DNA of 64,000 nucleotides, from positions 41,189 to 105,188 of the forward strand of contig CAIJMI010000003.1 in NCBI GenBank assembly GCA_903821745.1, in the 5' to 3' direction. Each line of letters begins with the position of its first letter. The stretch's first letter is position 1. This DNA is from Candidatus Gottesmanbacteria bacterium (GTDB taxonomy: Bacteria; Patescibacteria; Microgenomatia; UBA10105; UBA927). Below the pieces are notes generated by a model. The model had not been told where the DNA came from. It did not search any database and saw only the letters and a list, made by a program, of their open reading frames with translations. The position numbers and the translations under genes are program-made. Positions 30,366 through 38,631 of this stretch are shown in pieces.

Positions 30366-31937
30366 TTAGTGTGCGACTTCTATTGCGCGAAGCTCCCGGA
30401 CGACTGTCACTTTAATTTGTCCCGGAAAAGTAATTTTTTCTTCAATTTCTTCTTTTATCTTTTGCGCAATAATGGTTGCTGTTGCATCATCAACAACTCC
30501 TGGATCTACTGCCACCCGAAGTTCTCGACCTGCTTGAAATGCAAACACTTCTTTGACTCCTTCATGAGCTTTTGCAATATCTTCAAGATCCGTTAACCGC
30601 TTAATATATTCATCATAGTTTTCATACCGTGCACCAGGACGACTTCCTGATATGGCGTCCGCTATATATGTAAGCATGGATTCACTGCTGGTAAACGGAA
30701 TGTCTTCATGATGTTGTGCTACGCAGTCGATCACTGCTTGGGGTAATCCATATTTTTTCAAAAGCTCAACACCGAGCTCAATATGACTTCCCTCTTTGTC
30801 ATTGACTACTTTTCCAATGTCATGAAGTAAACACCCAAGTCTTACGATGTTTGCATCAGCTCCCACTTCTTTTGCAAGTGCAATACCAATTTTTGTTTCT
30901 TCAAGCGTATGCGCGATCATATTTTGTCCGTAAGAAAACCGGTATTTAAACCGTCCGAGTGTTGCAACAATTGGCGATGGTAAATTATATACACCAACGG
31001 CATGACATAATTTCTGTCCTTCTTCAAACATGATGCGCTCAATTTCTTTTTTCACCTGTTCAATCACTTCTTCAATCCGTCCTGGTTGGACACGGCCATC
31101 TTTTAAGAGTCGTTCCAGTGCAACACGGGCTATCTCTCTTCGCACCGGATCAAAACAGGAAAGGCGAATCACCCCCTCTTCATCAAGATCCACATCAACT
31201 CCTGTTGCTGTTTCAAATGCACGAATATTCCGTCCTTCTTTTCCAATAATTCTTCCCTTTACATCTTCATCTGGAATTTTAATAACCGATACTGTAAATT
31301 CGGCAACATATTCTGTTGCTCCATGCCGCATCGCATCTACCAAAATTTCTCGTGCTTTGAGTTCTGACTCTTCTTTCGCTTTAATGTATGCTTCTTTAAT
31401 TTCTTTTGCGATAAGCGGTTTCATTTTTTCCTGTGCTTCTTCAAGCACTAATTTCTTTGCTTCTTCACTTGTTAATCGAGCAGTTTTTTCTAACTTTGCT
31501 GAAACCTCCATTTTCATGGATTCTATATCAGTTAATCGTTTTTGTGCTGTGATCTCTCCGTCATGAACTCTTTTTTCCCGTTCTTCGATAGCACCTTCCC
31601 GTTTTCCTATCTCTTCACCATGGCGTCTTACTTCTTCTTCTGATTCTCGCTTAATACGGTATGCTTCATCTTTTGCTTCAACAATAAGCTCTCTAGCTTG
31701 TGCTTGTGCCATTGCAAGTTGCGCTTGTGCTTGTGCCTGGGCTTGCGCTTGCATCTGTTGCAACTGGGCGTTTGTTTGCTGTTCTTCTTTTTTCTTGGAA
31801 GTTGCAGATTGTGCTGGAACTGCCGCAATAGGCTGTGCTTTTCCCTGTTCGAATACTGATTTTTTTATTCCTGGCTTTGTAGATACTGTGGGGCGTGATT
31901 TTACGAGTGTTGATAAGGTTTTTAGTACGTCAAACAT
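30366..31937 (-). CDS. rny: Ribonuclease Y, without N-terminal membrane anchor
   Basis: RNase Y is an endoribonuclease that starts mRNA decay. The 523-residue protein contains a long coiled-coil region (about 65-200), the KH domain (IKIPDEDVKGRIIGKEGRNIRAF), and the HD domain with GCLLHDIGKVVND and AQHHEDIP. Usual RNase Y starts with a membrane helix; here the first 60 residues are polar (MFDVLKTLSTLVKSRPTVST), followed by an Ala-Gln repeat (QAQAQAQAQAQLAMAQAQA, about 62-80). The start at 31937 has GGAGG 6-10 nt upstream. It has its own promoter and a structured 5' leader, and a terminator behind. Confidence 0.95.
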   Translation of the reverse strand: MFDVLKTLSTLVKSRPTVSTKPGIKKSVFEQGKAQPIAAVPAQSATSKKKEEQQTNAQLQQMQAQAQAQAQAQLAMAQAQARELIVEAKDEAYRIKRESEEEVRRHGEEIGKREGAIEEREKRVHDGEITAQKRLTDIESMKMEVSAKLEKTARLTSEEAKKLVLEEAQEKMKPLIAKEIKEAYIKAKEESELKAREILVDAMRHGATEYVAEFTVSVIKIPDEDVKGRIIGKEGRNIRAFETATGVDVDLDEEGVIRLSCFDPVRREIARVALERLLKDGRVQPGRIEEVIEQVKKEIERIMFEEGQKLCHAVGVYNLPSPIVATLGRFKYRFSYGQNMIAHTLEETKIGIALAKEVGADANIVRLGCLLHDIGKVVNDKEGSHIELGVELLKKYGLPQAVIDCVAQHHEDIPFTSSESMLTYIADAISGSRPGARYENYDEYIKRLTDLEDIAKAHEGVKEVFAFQAGRELRVAVDPGVVDDATATIIAQKIKEEIEEKITFPGQIKVTVVRELRAIEVAH

Positions 31938-31991
31938 AGGTTTTCCTCCAATAAAATTACATTGTGTATATAAGAAACCCACGAAGATAGA

Positions 31992-32016
31992 CCGTCCCTA
32001 AGGAACCCTTAGACGG
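31992..32016 (-). promoter_or_regulatory. Stable hairpin in the rny 5' leader
   Basis: CCGTC/GACGG and TAAGG/CCTTA arms (10 bp with a 2-nt bulge, 3-nt loop) are in the leader of about 95 nt. No U tract follows, so it is not a terminator. It could be a self-cleavage or autoregulation site for RNase Y. Confidence 0.55.
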
Positions 32017-32037
32017 ATTGGTTGGTAGGAGAAAATA

Positions 32038-32066
32038 ATACTAAATGAATTGTCATAATCCTACAA
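32038..32066 (-). promoter_or_regulatory. Promoter of rny (TTGTAG - 17 bp - TAGTAT)
   Basis: On the minus strand TTGTAG (32061-32066), 17 bp, TAGTAT (32038-32043), about 100 nt before the rny start. The -35 is only a fair match. Confidence 0.45.
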
Positions 32067-32139
32067 TCAATATATATCTTTCGTAACTGTTTCTTTTCGA
32101 AGGCATTTATCATCATTCTTATCTTGCTGCCTTCAATGG

Positions 32140-32646
32140 TTACGTATTGTAGTGAATTTTTACTAGTTCGTCAATGACGCTATAGATAACTGTTGAAGAA
32201 AATCCGCGGGAAGCTAAATAGCGATACACTTTATTTTTCTGTTTCATGATGGGTAATTTTTGCCATAATCGCCATTTTTTTTCAACAACTTTTCTTGCAA
32301 GATCACCTTCAGTTGAACCATCGATTTCTTTCTTAAAAAACTCTTTACAGATAGACTCAATAATATCAGGTTGAACACCTTTTGTTTTCAATTCAAGGCG
32401 AATTAGGCGTTCCCCCTTCGGACGGCTTCTCATACGGCTCTCCATGAACATTCGAGCGTATGCTGCATCATCGACAAGTCGAAGCTCAGAAAGGCGTTCT
32501 AGGGCACCTACGACAGCCATTTCAGGCATGTGGAGCCGGGAAGCGCGCTTAGTAAGATACGTGCGGATTTCCGTCTCACTTCGTGGGTGAATTGAAATGT
32601 ACGCAATTGCCGCGCCGATGAGTTTTTGAAGCTGTTCGTCATCCAT
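32140..32646 (-). CDS. recX: Regulatory protein RecX
   Basis: RecX binds RecA filaments and limits their growth. The 168-residue protein (start 32646) is built of three-helix repeats: RSETEIRTYLTKRA, LVDDAAYARMFMESRMRSRPKGERLIRLELKTKGV, then the C-terminal WRLWQKLPIMKQKNKVYRYLASRGFSSTVIYSVI. Length and motifs match the family. An in-frame ATG at 32733 lies inside recA and is rejected. The gene is 10 nt downstream of recA, the standard recA-recX arrangement. Confidence 0.93.
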   Translation of the reverse strand: MDDEQLQKLIGAAIAYISIHPRSETEIRTYLTKRASRLHMPEMAVVGALERLSELRLVDDAAYARMFMESRMRSRPKGERLIRLELKTKGVQPDIIESICKEFFKKEIDGSTEGDLARKVVEKKWRLWQKLPIMKQKNKVYRYLASRGFSSTVIYSVIDELVKIHYNT

Positions 32647-32656
32647 GAAAATCTTG

Positions 32657-33694
32657 TTATTCTTCCTCTTCAGCTCCGACCACGACTTTCGTCTGGACAG
32701 ATCCTGATCGGACAACCTTCCAAATTGCCTCACTTATTTCTTTGGCAACTTTCGGATTCTCACGAAGGTACGCTTTTGTGGCTTCTTTGCCTTGTCCAAG
32801 CATTTGTGTTCCATGTTTAATAAATGCTCCAGCTTTATTCAAAATATTAAACTCTAACCCGACATCAATAAGCGCGCCTTCTTTTGAAATTCCATCATGC
32901 ATGACATCAAATTCAGCAATCCGGAATGGCGGGGCAACCTTATTTTTTACCACCCGAATCCGATGCCGACTTCCAATGACTTTATCTCCATCTTTTAATG
33001 ATTCAATTTTCCGAGAATCCAAACGGATGGATGCGTAAAATTTCATTGCCAGTCCCCCAGGAGTTGTTTCAGGGTTTCCAAACATCACACCGATTTTTTG
33101 ACGGAGCTGATTCGTAAACATAACAACGGTTTTGGACTTAGAAATGACAGATGTCAGTCTTCGAAGTGCTTGGGACATAAGTCTGGCCTGTACACCAATC
33201 ATGCTATCTCCAATGTCCCCCTCCAGCTCTGCTCGTGGCACCAACGCAGCGACGGAATCAACGACGATAACATCAATGCCACCACTTCGAATCAGTGTTT
33301 CAGCAATTTCAAGCGCTTGTTCTCCGGAGTCTGGCTGGGAAATCAGTAAGTCTTCAAGTTTTACTCCAAGTGTTTGCGCCCATTGCGGATCAAGTGCGTG
33401 CTCTGCATCTATAAATGCTGCAGTACCACCTAATTTCTGTGCTTCGGCAATAACAGATAAACATGCCGTTGTTTTTCCAGATGCTTCTGGTCCATATATC
33501 TCAACAATTCTCCCCCTCGGAATTCCACCAACACCAAGTGCTAAATCCAATGGTAAAATTCCTGTTGAAATAACATCAATGGCAAGCTTATCAGAAGATT
33601 TTTCTCCAAATCGCATAATGGATCCTTTTCCATATTGTTTTTCAATCTGATCCATAGCAAGACGAACGGCTTGAAGTTTTGCATCAACTGGCAT
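32657..33694 (-). CDS. recA: Recombinase RecA
   Basis: RecA forms filaments on single-stranded DNA for strand exchange. The 345 residues have Walker A GPEASGKTT, the catalytic Glu region DAEHALDP, Walker B IDVIVVDSVAAL, loop 1 GDIGDSMIGVQARLMSQALRRLT and loop 2 FTNQLRQKIGVMFGNPETTPGG. It is full length (usual 340-355). There is no intein. The gene starts 100 nt from the divergent tRNA-Pro gene and is followed by recX. GGAG precedes the ATG (Shine-Dalgarno). No LexA-type box is recognised in the upstream region. Confidence 0.97.
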   Translation of the reverse strand: MPVDAKLQAVRLAMDQIEKQYGKGSIMRFGEKSSDKLAIDVISTGILPLDLALGVGGIPRGRIVEIYGPEASGKTTACLSVIAEAQKLGGTAAFIDAEHALDPQWAQTLGVKLEDLLISQPDSGEQALEIAETLIRSGGIDVIVVDSVAALVPRAELEGDIGDSMIGVQARLMSQALRRLTSVISKSKTVVMFTNQLRQKIGVMFGNPETTPGGLAMKFYASIRLDSRKIESLKDGDKVIGSRHRIRVVKNKVAPPFRIAEFDVMHDGISKEGALIDVGLEFNILNKAGAFIKHGTQMLGQGKEATKAYLRENPKVAKEISEAIWKVVRSGSVQTKVVVGAEEEE

Positions 33695-33794
33695 AGTGTC
33701 TCCTATTCTTTCGGGCAGAAATTAATAAATTTTAAAACCTGAAGTGTCATACCATTTTTACATAGTGGATGATAGAATACAAGAGATCACCAAG

Positions 33795-33867
33795 CGGGAT
33801 GTAGTTCAGTTGGTAGAACGCACGCATGGGGTGCGTGAGGTCTGCGGTTCAAGTCCGCACATCCCGA
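33795..33867 (+). tRNA. tRNA-Pro (anticodon GGG)
   Basis: A 73-nt cloverleaf: acceptor CGGGATG/CATCCCG starting with the C1-G72 pair of tRNA-Pro, D stem GTTC/GAAC, anticodon stem CACGC/GCGTG with loop ATGGGGT (anticodon GGG), T stem TGCGG/CCGCA with loop TTCAAGT, discriminator A73. CCA is not encoded (CAA follows). TAGAAT lies about 20 nt upstream. Confidence 0.97.
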
Positions 33868-33972
33868 CAAATATTTTTTATCATATTCTTAATTGTGCTT
33901 TTTTTATTTATTCTTTATACTAAAATTAATCACATAATTTTATCTTTTTTCTGCCCCAACACTTTTTAGTTC

Positions 33973-34977
33973 ATGAAACCAATTTCATTCCGTAAATCTC
34001 TGTCTGCTCTCATTCTTTATTACAACGGACCAAATCACGATGATGAAGATACAAAACTTTGTGCGAAAGGAATTGCTGAGGCGCTTCGAAAACGTGGACA
34101 TGTGGTCAAAAAAATCGCCGTGACGGAAAAAAATTGGCGACGTGCAACAAAAATTCCTGGAGATGTGGTATTTAACCTTGTTGAGGACGACACATGGAAA
34201 TTATATAAATTGGTTGGACACCGTTTAGAAAAACTTCAGCGGGCACAGGTGGGTCATGATATGCTCAGTTTTCGCTATGCTATCAGCAAGGCATGGGTAA
34301 AACGAAAAATGAAAAAGGAACATATTAGCACAGCTCCTTTTAAAATATTCAACCGCAGATCAAAAATTATTTCTGGGACACTAACCTATCCACTGATTGT
34401 CAAACCATCGAATCAACATGCTGGCATCGGTATTTCACAAGCATCCGTCGTCAATACATCAGATGAATTAAAAGAACGTGTGCAATATGTCTTTGATCAT
34501 TTTCCCGGGGAGGTTATTGTTGAAAAATATATAAAAGGAAGAGAAATTCATGTGACCGTTCTTGGAAATGATGGAAACGCAATGACTCTCCCATACTGCG
34601 AAATCGGTTTTGGAAAAAAATCAAAAAAGAAATGGAATATTTACACGTATGAAGCAAAGTGGGACAAAAAATCATGGGAATATTGGAATGCTCACATTAA
34701 GTCACCTGCGAAAATATCACCAGGTCTTCATGAAAAAATCCAAGATAGTGCAACCCGTGCATATCAAGCATTTACGTGTCGGGATATTGCACGATTTGAT
34801 TTTCGTATCGATGCAAAAGGAATTCCGTATATCATCGATGTAAATATAAACCCAAGTTTAAATTATTACGATCCCGAAGATGCGACCCTTGCATCTGTAT
34901 ATACACTTAAATGGACATACGAACAATTTATTGAAACGATTGCCAGTACAGCGTACCAACGTGTCCTCGGATCGTAA
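33973..34977 (+). CDS. ATP-grasp ligase (D-Ala-D-Ala ligase/RimK-like)
   Basis: ATP-grasp enzymes form amide or peptide bonds through acyl-phosphate intermediates. The 334-residue protein has a pre-ATP domain (LILYYNGPNHDDEDTKL, NLVED), then the ATP-grasp core: PLIVKPSNQHAGIGIS, VEKYIKGREIHVTVLGND, and the metal-binding end ARFDFRID...IIDVNINPSLN. The D-Ala-D-Ala ligase pattern is visible, especially DVNxNP, but substrate residues are not certain, so D-Ala-D-X or another amino-acid ligase remains possible. TATACT-like sequence lies upstream. Single gene, convergent with the membrane protein at 34981. Confidence 0.85.
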   Translation: MKPISFRKSLSALILYYNGPNHDDEDTKLCAKGIAEALRKRGHVVKKIAVTEKNWRRATKIPGDVVFNLVEDDTWKLYKLVGHRLEKLQRAQVGHDMLSFRYAISKAWVKRKMKKEHISTAPFKIFNRRSKIISGTLTYPLIVKPSNQHAGIGISQASVVNTSDELKERVQYVFDHFPGEVIVEKYIKGREIHVTVLGNDGNAMTLPYCEIGFGKKSKKKWNIYTYEAKWDKKSWEYWNAHIKSPAKISPGLHEKIQDSATRAYQAFTCRDIARFDFRIDAKGIPYIIDVNINPSLNYYDPEDATLASVYTLKWTYEQFIETIASTAYQRVLGS

Positions 34978-34980
34978 TAT

Positions 34981-35328
34981 TTATCGTACGGATACTCGTT
35001 GGAGAAAAAAAATACCAACGCCAATGCAAAAAATAGAAATGAGTGCGGAAACATTTAACATTTCTTTCATTGGAGTTTTTGTTGCCAACCCAGCGGCAAA
35101 ATATCCAAAGACTGCGGTGCCTGCAGACCAAAGAGGAAGAAATACCCGTAAAATTTGCCCTCTATCCTGTAATTTAAAAACAAATATCCAAACTACAGCT
35201 GCAGAGACGATTGCGTACAAAAGCATCCATGGATTTTTTTTATGCCCATCAAGATACTGTTGATAGAAGATATATGCGAAAAAATCTCCTAAGAAAGATA
35301 TGACAAAATAGAATATGGTTAGCACCAT
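34981..35328 (-). CDS. Small polytopic membrane protein, function unknown
   Basis: No family is recognised. The 115 residues (from ATG 35328) form about four hydrophobic helices: MVLTIFYFVISFLGDFFAY, PWMLLYAIVSAAVVWIFV, VFLPLWSAGTAVFGYFAAG and LNVSALISIFCIGVGIFFL. The frame extends upstream into rpsI, but that part overlaps coding DNA and I start at the first Met before helix 1. It is the last gene of the ribosomal alpha-type operon, 10 nt after rpsI, an unusual partner for ribosomal proteins. It ends 3 nt from the convergent ATP-grasp gene. Confidence 0.6.
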   Translation of the reverse strand: MVLTIFYFVISFLGDFFAYIFYQQYLDGHKKNPWMLLYAIVSAAVVWIFVFKLQDRGQILRVFLPLWSAGTAVFGYFAAGLATKTPMKEMLNVSALISIFCIGVGIFFLQRVSVR

Positions 35329-35338
35329 ACTTTTAACG

Positions 35339-35797
35339 TTATCGCTTCGGACTTTGTTTTCGAGCCCGTGCATTTCCTGCAAATCCTGCCTTTCGGCGTT
35401 CTTTCGCTCTTGGATCACGTGTCATGAAACCGCGTTTCTTTAAGATTGGTCGGAATTTTTCTTTATCTACTTTTTCGAGTGCTCTGGAAATCCCATGGAT
35501 CACTGCGCCAAGTTGACTATATAATCCACCACCATTTGTGTGAATCGTTATCGCAAATCGTCCAACCGTATTTGTCGTACGAAATGGTTCCATATACATT
35601 TTTTTGAGCACTTCTCCTGGAAAATAATTTTCAATTGGTCGATCATTAACGATGATTTCTCCCTTTTCCATTTCTTTTCCGGCAATTGTTGTTTTTTCAT
35701 CTTTTACAACGTGCATCCGAATTCGAGCGGTTGATGTCTTTCTCCGACCGACTGCTTCGTAATATGAAATCTGTTCTGGTTTTGTTGTTTTTTCCAT
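35339..35797 (-). CDS. rpsI: 30S ribosomal protein S9 (uS9)
   Basis: uS9 sits in the 30S head and its C-terminal tail contacts P-site tRNA. The sequence has YYEAVGRRKTSTARIRM, the VNDRPIENYF segment, GGGLYSQLGAVIHGISRAL and the conserved end with MTRDPRAKERRKAGFAGNARARKQSPKR, where the final Lys-Arg reaches the tRNA. At 152 residues it is about 20 longer than in E. coli because of an N-terminal lead. It is 3 nt after rplM, the usual rplM-rpsI pair, here joined to the alpha operon. Confidence 0.97.
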   Translation of the reverse strand: MEKTTKPEQISYYEAVGRRKTSTARIRMHVVKDEKTTIAGKEMEKGEIIVNDRPIENYFPGEVLKKMYMEPFRTTNTVGRFAITIHTNGGGLYSQLGAVIHGISRALEKVDKEKFRPILKKRGFMTRDPRAKERRKAGFAGNARARKQSPKR

Positions 35798-35800
35798 AAA

Positions 35801-36226
35801 TTAGGCGTTGATATTTTTTTGATATGGATGATTCTCATCAGCGAACAAAAATAAACGAGTGATTAATCGATCCCGAAGTTTATTCTTTGGCAACATGCCC
35901 CACACAGCATGACGAATAATTTCTGTTGGCTTTTCTTTACGAACCTGCCAAAGTGCTTTTTCTTTTAAGCCGCCTGGAAATCCTGAAAAGTTTCCATACC
36001 TCTTTTCTTTTTCTTTCTTTCCGGTAACTTCCACGAGTGCGCAATTAATAACAACTACGGAATCGCCACAATCAAGATTTGGGACATAATTTGGTTTGCT
36101 TTTTCCAAGCAGTTTCATTGCAATTTCCGTTGCAACATGTCCCAATACTTTTCCCTTTACATCAACAAGGTGCCATGCATGGGTCAATTCTTTCTTTTTG
36201 GTAGCTTTCGTATATTGAGTTCTCAT
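35801..36226 (-). CDS. rplM: 50S ribosomal protein L13 (uL13)
   Basis: uL13 is an early-assembling 50S protein. The 141 residues show the WHLVDVKGKVLGHVATEIAMKLLGKSKPNYVPNLDCGD start, VVINCALVEVTGKKE and the HAVWGMLPKNKLRDRLITRL core. Length equals E. coli (142). It lies 4 nt after rplQ and 3 nt before rpsI, so it belongs to one continuous transcript with the alpha operon genes. In many bacteria rplM-rpsI is a separate operon. Confidence 0.97.
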   Translation of the reverse strand: MRTQYTKATKKKELTHAWHLVDVKGKVLGHVATEIAMKLLGKSKPNYVPNLDCGDSVVVINCALVEVTGKKEKEKRYGNFSGFPGGLKEKALWQVRKEKPTEIIRHAVWGMLPKNKLRDRLITRLFLFADENHPYQKNINA

Positions 36227-36230
36227 ACTA

Positions 36231-36683
36231 TTACTTTTTTGCTGTTTTTTTTACTGCTTTTGCTTTTGGTTCAACTTTTTTCTCTTCAACCTTTTTTACT
36301 TCCGGTTTAATCACTTCCTGCACAATTTTTGCATCAACAAATGATAACTGCACAAGATCCCGTGCATCACTGCCGGATAATCCGTACCGCAATATTCTTG
36401 TGTATCCGCTTGTTCGAGTTGCGAAACGTGTTTTTGCATCCTCAACTAATTGTTTTGCAGCCTGTGCATTTCCGAGTTCTGCCAACACCAAACGATATGA
36501 AAATTGGTTTCCTTTTTTTGCTTTGGTAATAAGCTTCTCAATTTTTGCTCGCACAGCTATTGCTTTTGCTTTTGTTGTCTTCATGGATCCATGCTTGATA
36601 AGATCACATGCGAGATTCCGCAATAGTTGTTTGCGTTGATCTGTTGTTCGAGATAGTTTCTTTCCAAAATACGTATGACGCAT
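36231..36683 (-). CDS. rplQ: 50S ribosomal protein L17 (bL17) with basic C-terminal extension
   Basis: bL17 lies near the peptide exit tunnel. The core begins MRHTYFGKKLSRTTDQRKQLLRNLACDLIKHG and contains TKAKAIAVRAKIEKLITKAK and YTRILRYGLSGSDARDLVQLSFVD. The 150-residue chain is about 23 longer than in E. coli because of a Lys/Glu/Ala/Val-rich tail (residues about 120-150). Such tails in this window also occur in L4 and S13. It lies 3 nt after rpoA, the normal alpha-operon order. Confidence 0.96.
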   Translation of the reverse strand: MRHTYFGKKLSRTTDQRKQLLRNLACDLIKHGSMKTTKAKAIAVRAKIEKLITKAKKGNQFSYRLVLAELGNAQAAKQLVEDAKTRFATRTSGYTRILRYGLSGSDARDLVQLSFVDAKIVQEVIKPEVKKVEEKKVEPKAKAVKKTAKK

Positions 36684-36686
36684 ATA

Positions 36687-37607
36687 TTAGACAGTTAACG
36701 TAACACCTTTTTCCTTCAATTTTTCAGCAATAATCGTAAGTGACTTTGCACCGAGATTTTTAATCTTCATTAAATCGGCGTTAGGTGCACTCAATAGTTG
36801 TCCTATCGTTTCAATGCCACCGTTTGATAATGCATTCACGATTCTCGTTGGGATATCCAACTCTTCAATACGCATTTTCAATACTTCATCTGATACAGAT
36901 GGAGAAATAACTTTTGTTTCTTCCATACCAACCACTTTTGGTTCGTAAATCTGTGCAAAATAAGAAGCAAGAATTTTTGCTGAATTTTTCAATGCTTCAA
37001 TTGGTGCTTTTGTTCCATCTGTCCAAATATCCAACACTAATTTATCAAGGTTTGTCATCCGTCCGACACGAGTTGCTTCAACACGATAATTCACACGAAC
37101 GATTGGTGTGTATAACGCATCAAGTGGGATAACACCAATTTCATCCAAGTGTTGTTCATCTGCGGTCATATATCCAAATCCTTTTTGTGCAGTAAATTCC
37201 ATGGTTAACTCGGATTTTTTATCTGCAAGTGTTCCAAGAATAAGTTCAGGATTCACGATCGTCATTCCTGCACCCGCTTCGATATCTCCTGCTGTTACAA
37301 CACCTGGTCCTTTTTTAGAGAGAGTCATTTTTCCAGATTCCCCGCCTTCAATGGTCAGTCTGATTTTTTTGACATTCAACAGAAGCTCAACAATATCTTC
37401 TTTGAGTCCTGGAAGTGTTGCATATTGATGTTTCACGCCTTCAATTTTCACGGACGTCACTGCTGCACCAGAAAGAGACGTCAAAAGCACTCGGCGTAAA
37501 CTATTTCCAAGTGTTTGTCCGTATCCTTGTGCAAGTGGCTCGATAGAAAATCGTCCATATGCTTTTTCTTCAACTTCTGGTTTAATCAAAAAATTTGGAT
37601 CTGCCAT
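36687..37607 (-). CDS. rpoA: DNA-directed RNA polymerase subunit alpha
   Basis: The alpha dimer is the scaffold of RNA polymerase and its C-terminal domain binds promoter upstream elements. From ATG 37607 the protein has 306 residues: the N-terminal domain (FSIEPLAQGYGQTLGNSLRRVLLTSL, typical) and the C-terminal domain with IPTRIVNALSNGGIETIGQLLSA and IKNLGAKSLTIIAEKL. The upstream ATG at 37646 is rejected since AAGGAGG lies just before 37607. It is about 20 shorter than E. coli. The order rpsD, rpoA, rplQ is the usual one; gaps are 16 and 3 nt. Confidence 0.97.
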   Translation of the reverse strand: MADPNFLIKPEVEEKAYGRFSIEPLAQGYGQTLGNSLRRVLLTSLSGAAVTSVKIEGVKHQYATLPGLKEDIVELLLNVKKIRLTIEGGESGKMTLSKKGPGVVTAGDIEAGAGMTIVNPELILGTLADKKSELTMEFTAQKGFGYMTADEQHLDEIGVIPLDALYTPIVRVNYRVEATRVGRMTNLDKLVLDIWTDGTKAPIEALKNSAKILASYFAQIYEPKVVGMEETKVISPSVSDEVLKMRIEELDIPTRIVNALSNGGIETIGQLLSAPNADLMKIKNLGAKSLTIIAEKLKEKGVTLTV

Positions 37608-37623
37608 AATTTTCCTCCTTTTA

Positions 37624-38244
37624 TTACCGTGAATAGAATTCAACAATTAATTGTTCTTGAATGTCTTCTTGTACATCGGATCGCTCAGGAAGTCGTGCAA
37701 CTTTCCCTGCTGGTCCTTTACGTTCTACCCACGCTGCCATAATTGGGCTTTTTTCATCCATAAGTTTTTTAATTGATGGAATTTCCATTCCTTTTACATC
37801 AAGGGTAATCACGTCATCAACATTTACGCGATATGATGGAATGTTTAACATTTTTCCATTGACCAACACATGTCCATGACTTACACATTGTCTTGCTGCT
37901 GCACGTGTTGGTGCAATATTCATCCGGAACAATACGTTATCCAGTCGTCGTTCCAAAAATTCCAATAGTTTATCTCCGGTATTCCCTTTCCATTTTTTTG
38001 CTTCCGCAAAAACTTTTCTAAATTGTTTTTCCATAACACCATAAATCCGTTTTACTTTTTGTTTCTCCCGAAGTTGTATTCCATATCCTGTGACTTTTTT
38101 TCTTCCTTTTACTCCATGCTGTCCAGGAATAATAGTAAGTCGTTTTAACATCGATGCATGCGCATGAGATCCAACAGTTTTCAATCCGAGATCCATACCT
38201 TCTCGACGTGCTAATCTATTTTTTGGTCCTGTATATCGTCCCAT
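37624..38244 (-). CDS. rpsD: 30S ribosomal protein S4 (uS4)
   Basis: uS4 starts 30S body assembly and in E. coli represses its own operon. The 206 residues have GRYTGPKNRLARREGMDL, the S4 domain RRLDNVLFRMNIAPTRAAARQCVSHGHVLVNG, and the terminal QLIVEFYSR. Length equals E. coli. No CxxC zinc motif is seen at the N-terminus (C-minus type). It is 2 nt after rpsK and 16 nt before rpoA. Confidence 0.97.
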   Translation of the reverse strand: MGRYTGPKNRLARREGMDLGLKTVGSHAHASMLKRLTIIPGQHGVKGRKKVTGYGIQLREKQKVKRIYGVMEKQFRKVFAEAKKWKGNTGDKLLEFLERRLDNVLFRMNIAPTRAAARQCVSHGHVLVNGKMLNIPSYRVNVDDVITLDVKGMEIPSIKKLMDEKSPIMAAWVERKGPAGKVARLPERSDVQEDIQEQLIVEFYSR

Positions 38245-38246
38245 AA

Positions 38247-38618
38247 TTAGACTCTCCTCTTTTTCTTCGGCCGTACTCCGTTATGTGGAATCGGTGTGAC
38301 ATCTGCAATAAGCGTAATATTCAGTCCTACTGCGCGAAGTGCGCGAAGTGCTGCATCCCGACCAGCACCTGGTCCTTTAATGAAGACTTCAACTTCCCGC
38401 ATGCCATTATCCATTGCTTTTCGTCCAATTGATTCCATTGCAGATGTTGCTGCAAATGGCGTTGCTTTTCTTGCCCCCTTAAATCCAACCAAGCCGGATG
38501 AACTCCAATACATGGCATTTCCATCCATATCGGTAATCGTTACTAATGTATTGTTAAACGTTGCCGTAATAAATACTTTTCCCCGTTCAACGACTTTTTG
38601 TGCTTTTGCTGTTGCCAT
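38247..38618 (-). CDS. rpsK: 30S ribosomal protein S11 (uS11)
   Basis: uS11 is in the 30S platform. The 123-residue protein has KVFITATFNNTLVTITDMDGNAM, SSSGLVGFKGARKATPFAA, and the C-terminal VTPIPHNGVRPKKKRRV, all highly conserved. Length is close to E. coli (129). It follows rpsM after 13 nt and precedes rpsD by 2 nt. Confidence 0.97.
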   Translation of the reverse strand: MATAKAQKVVERGKVFITATFNNTLVTITDMDGNAMYWSSSGLVGFKGARKATPFAATSAMESIGRKAMDNGMREVEVFIKGPGAGRDAALRALRAVGLNITLIADVTPIPHNGVRPKKKRRV

Positions 38619-38631
38619 AAATTATTTTCCT

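Noticed and set aside
30366..31937. Long open frame (about 178 codons) on the plus strand opposite rny
   Set aside because: Rich in Ser/Ile/Phe with no domain and explained by codon bias of the antisense strand of a Lys/Glu-rich gene. Similar antisense frames lie opposite recA, fusA, tuf and rpsC.
33695..33760. SOS (LexA) box upstream of recA
   Set aside because: A repeated GACACT is present, but there is no palindrome like the known LexA sites.
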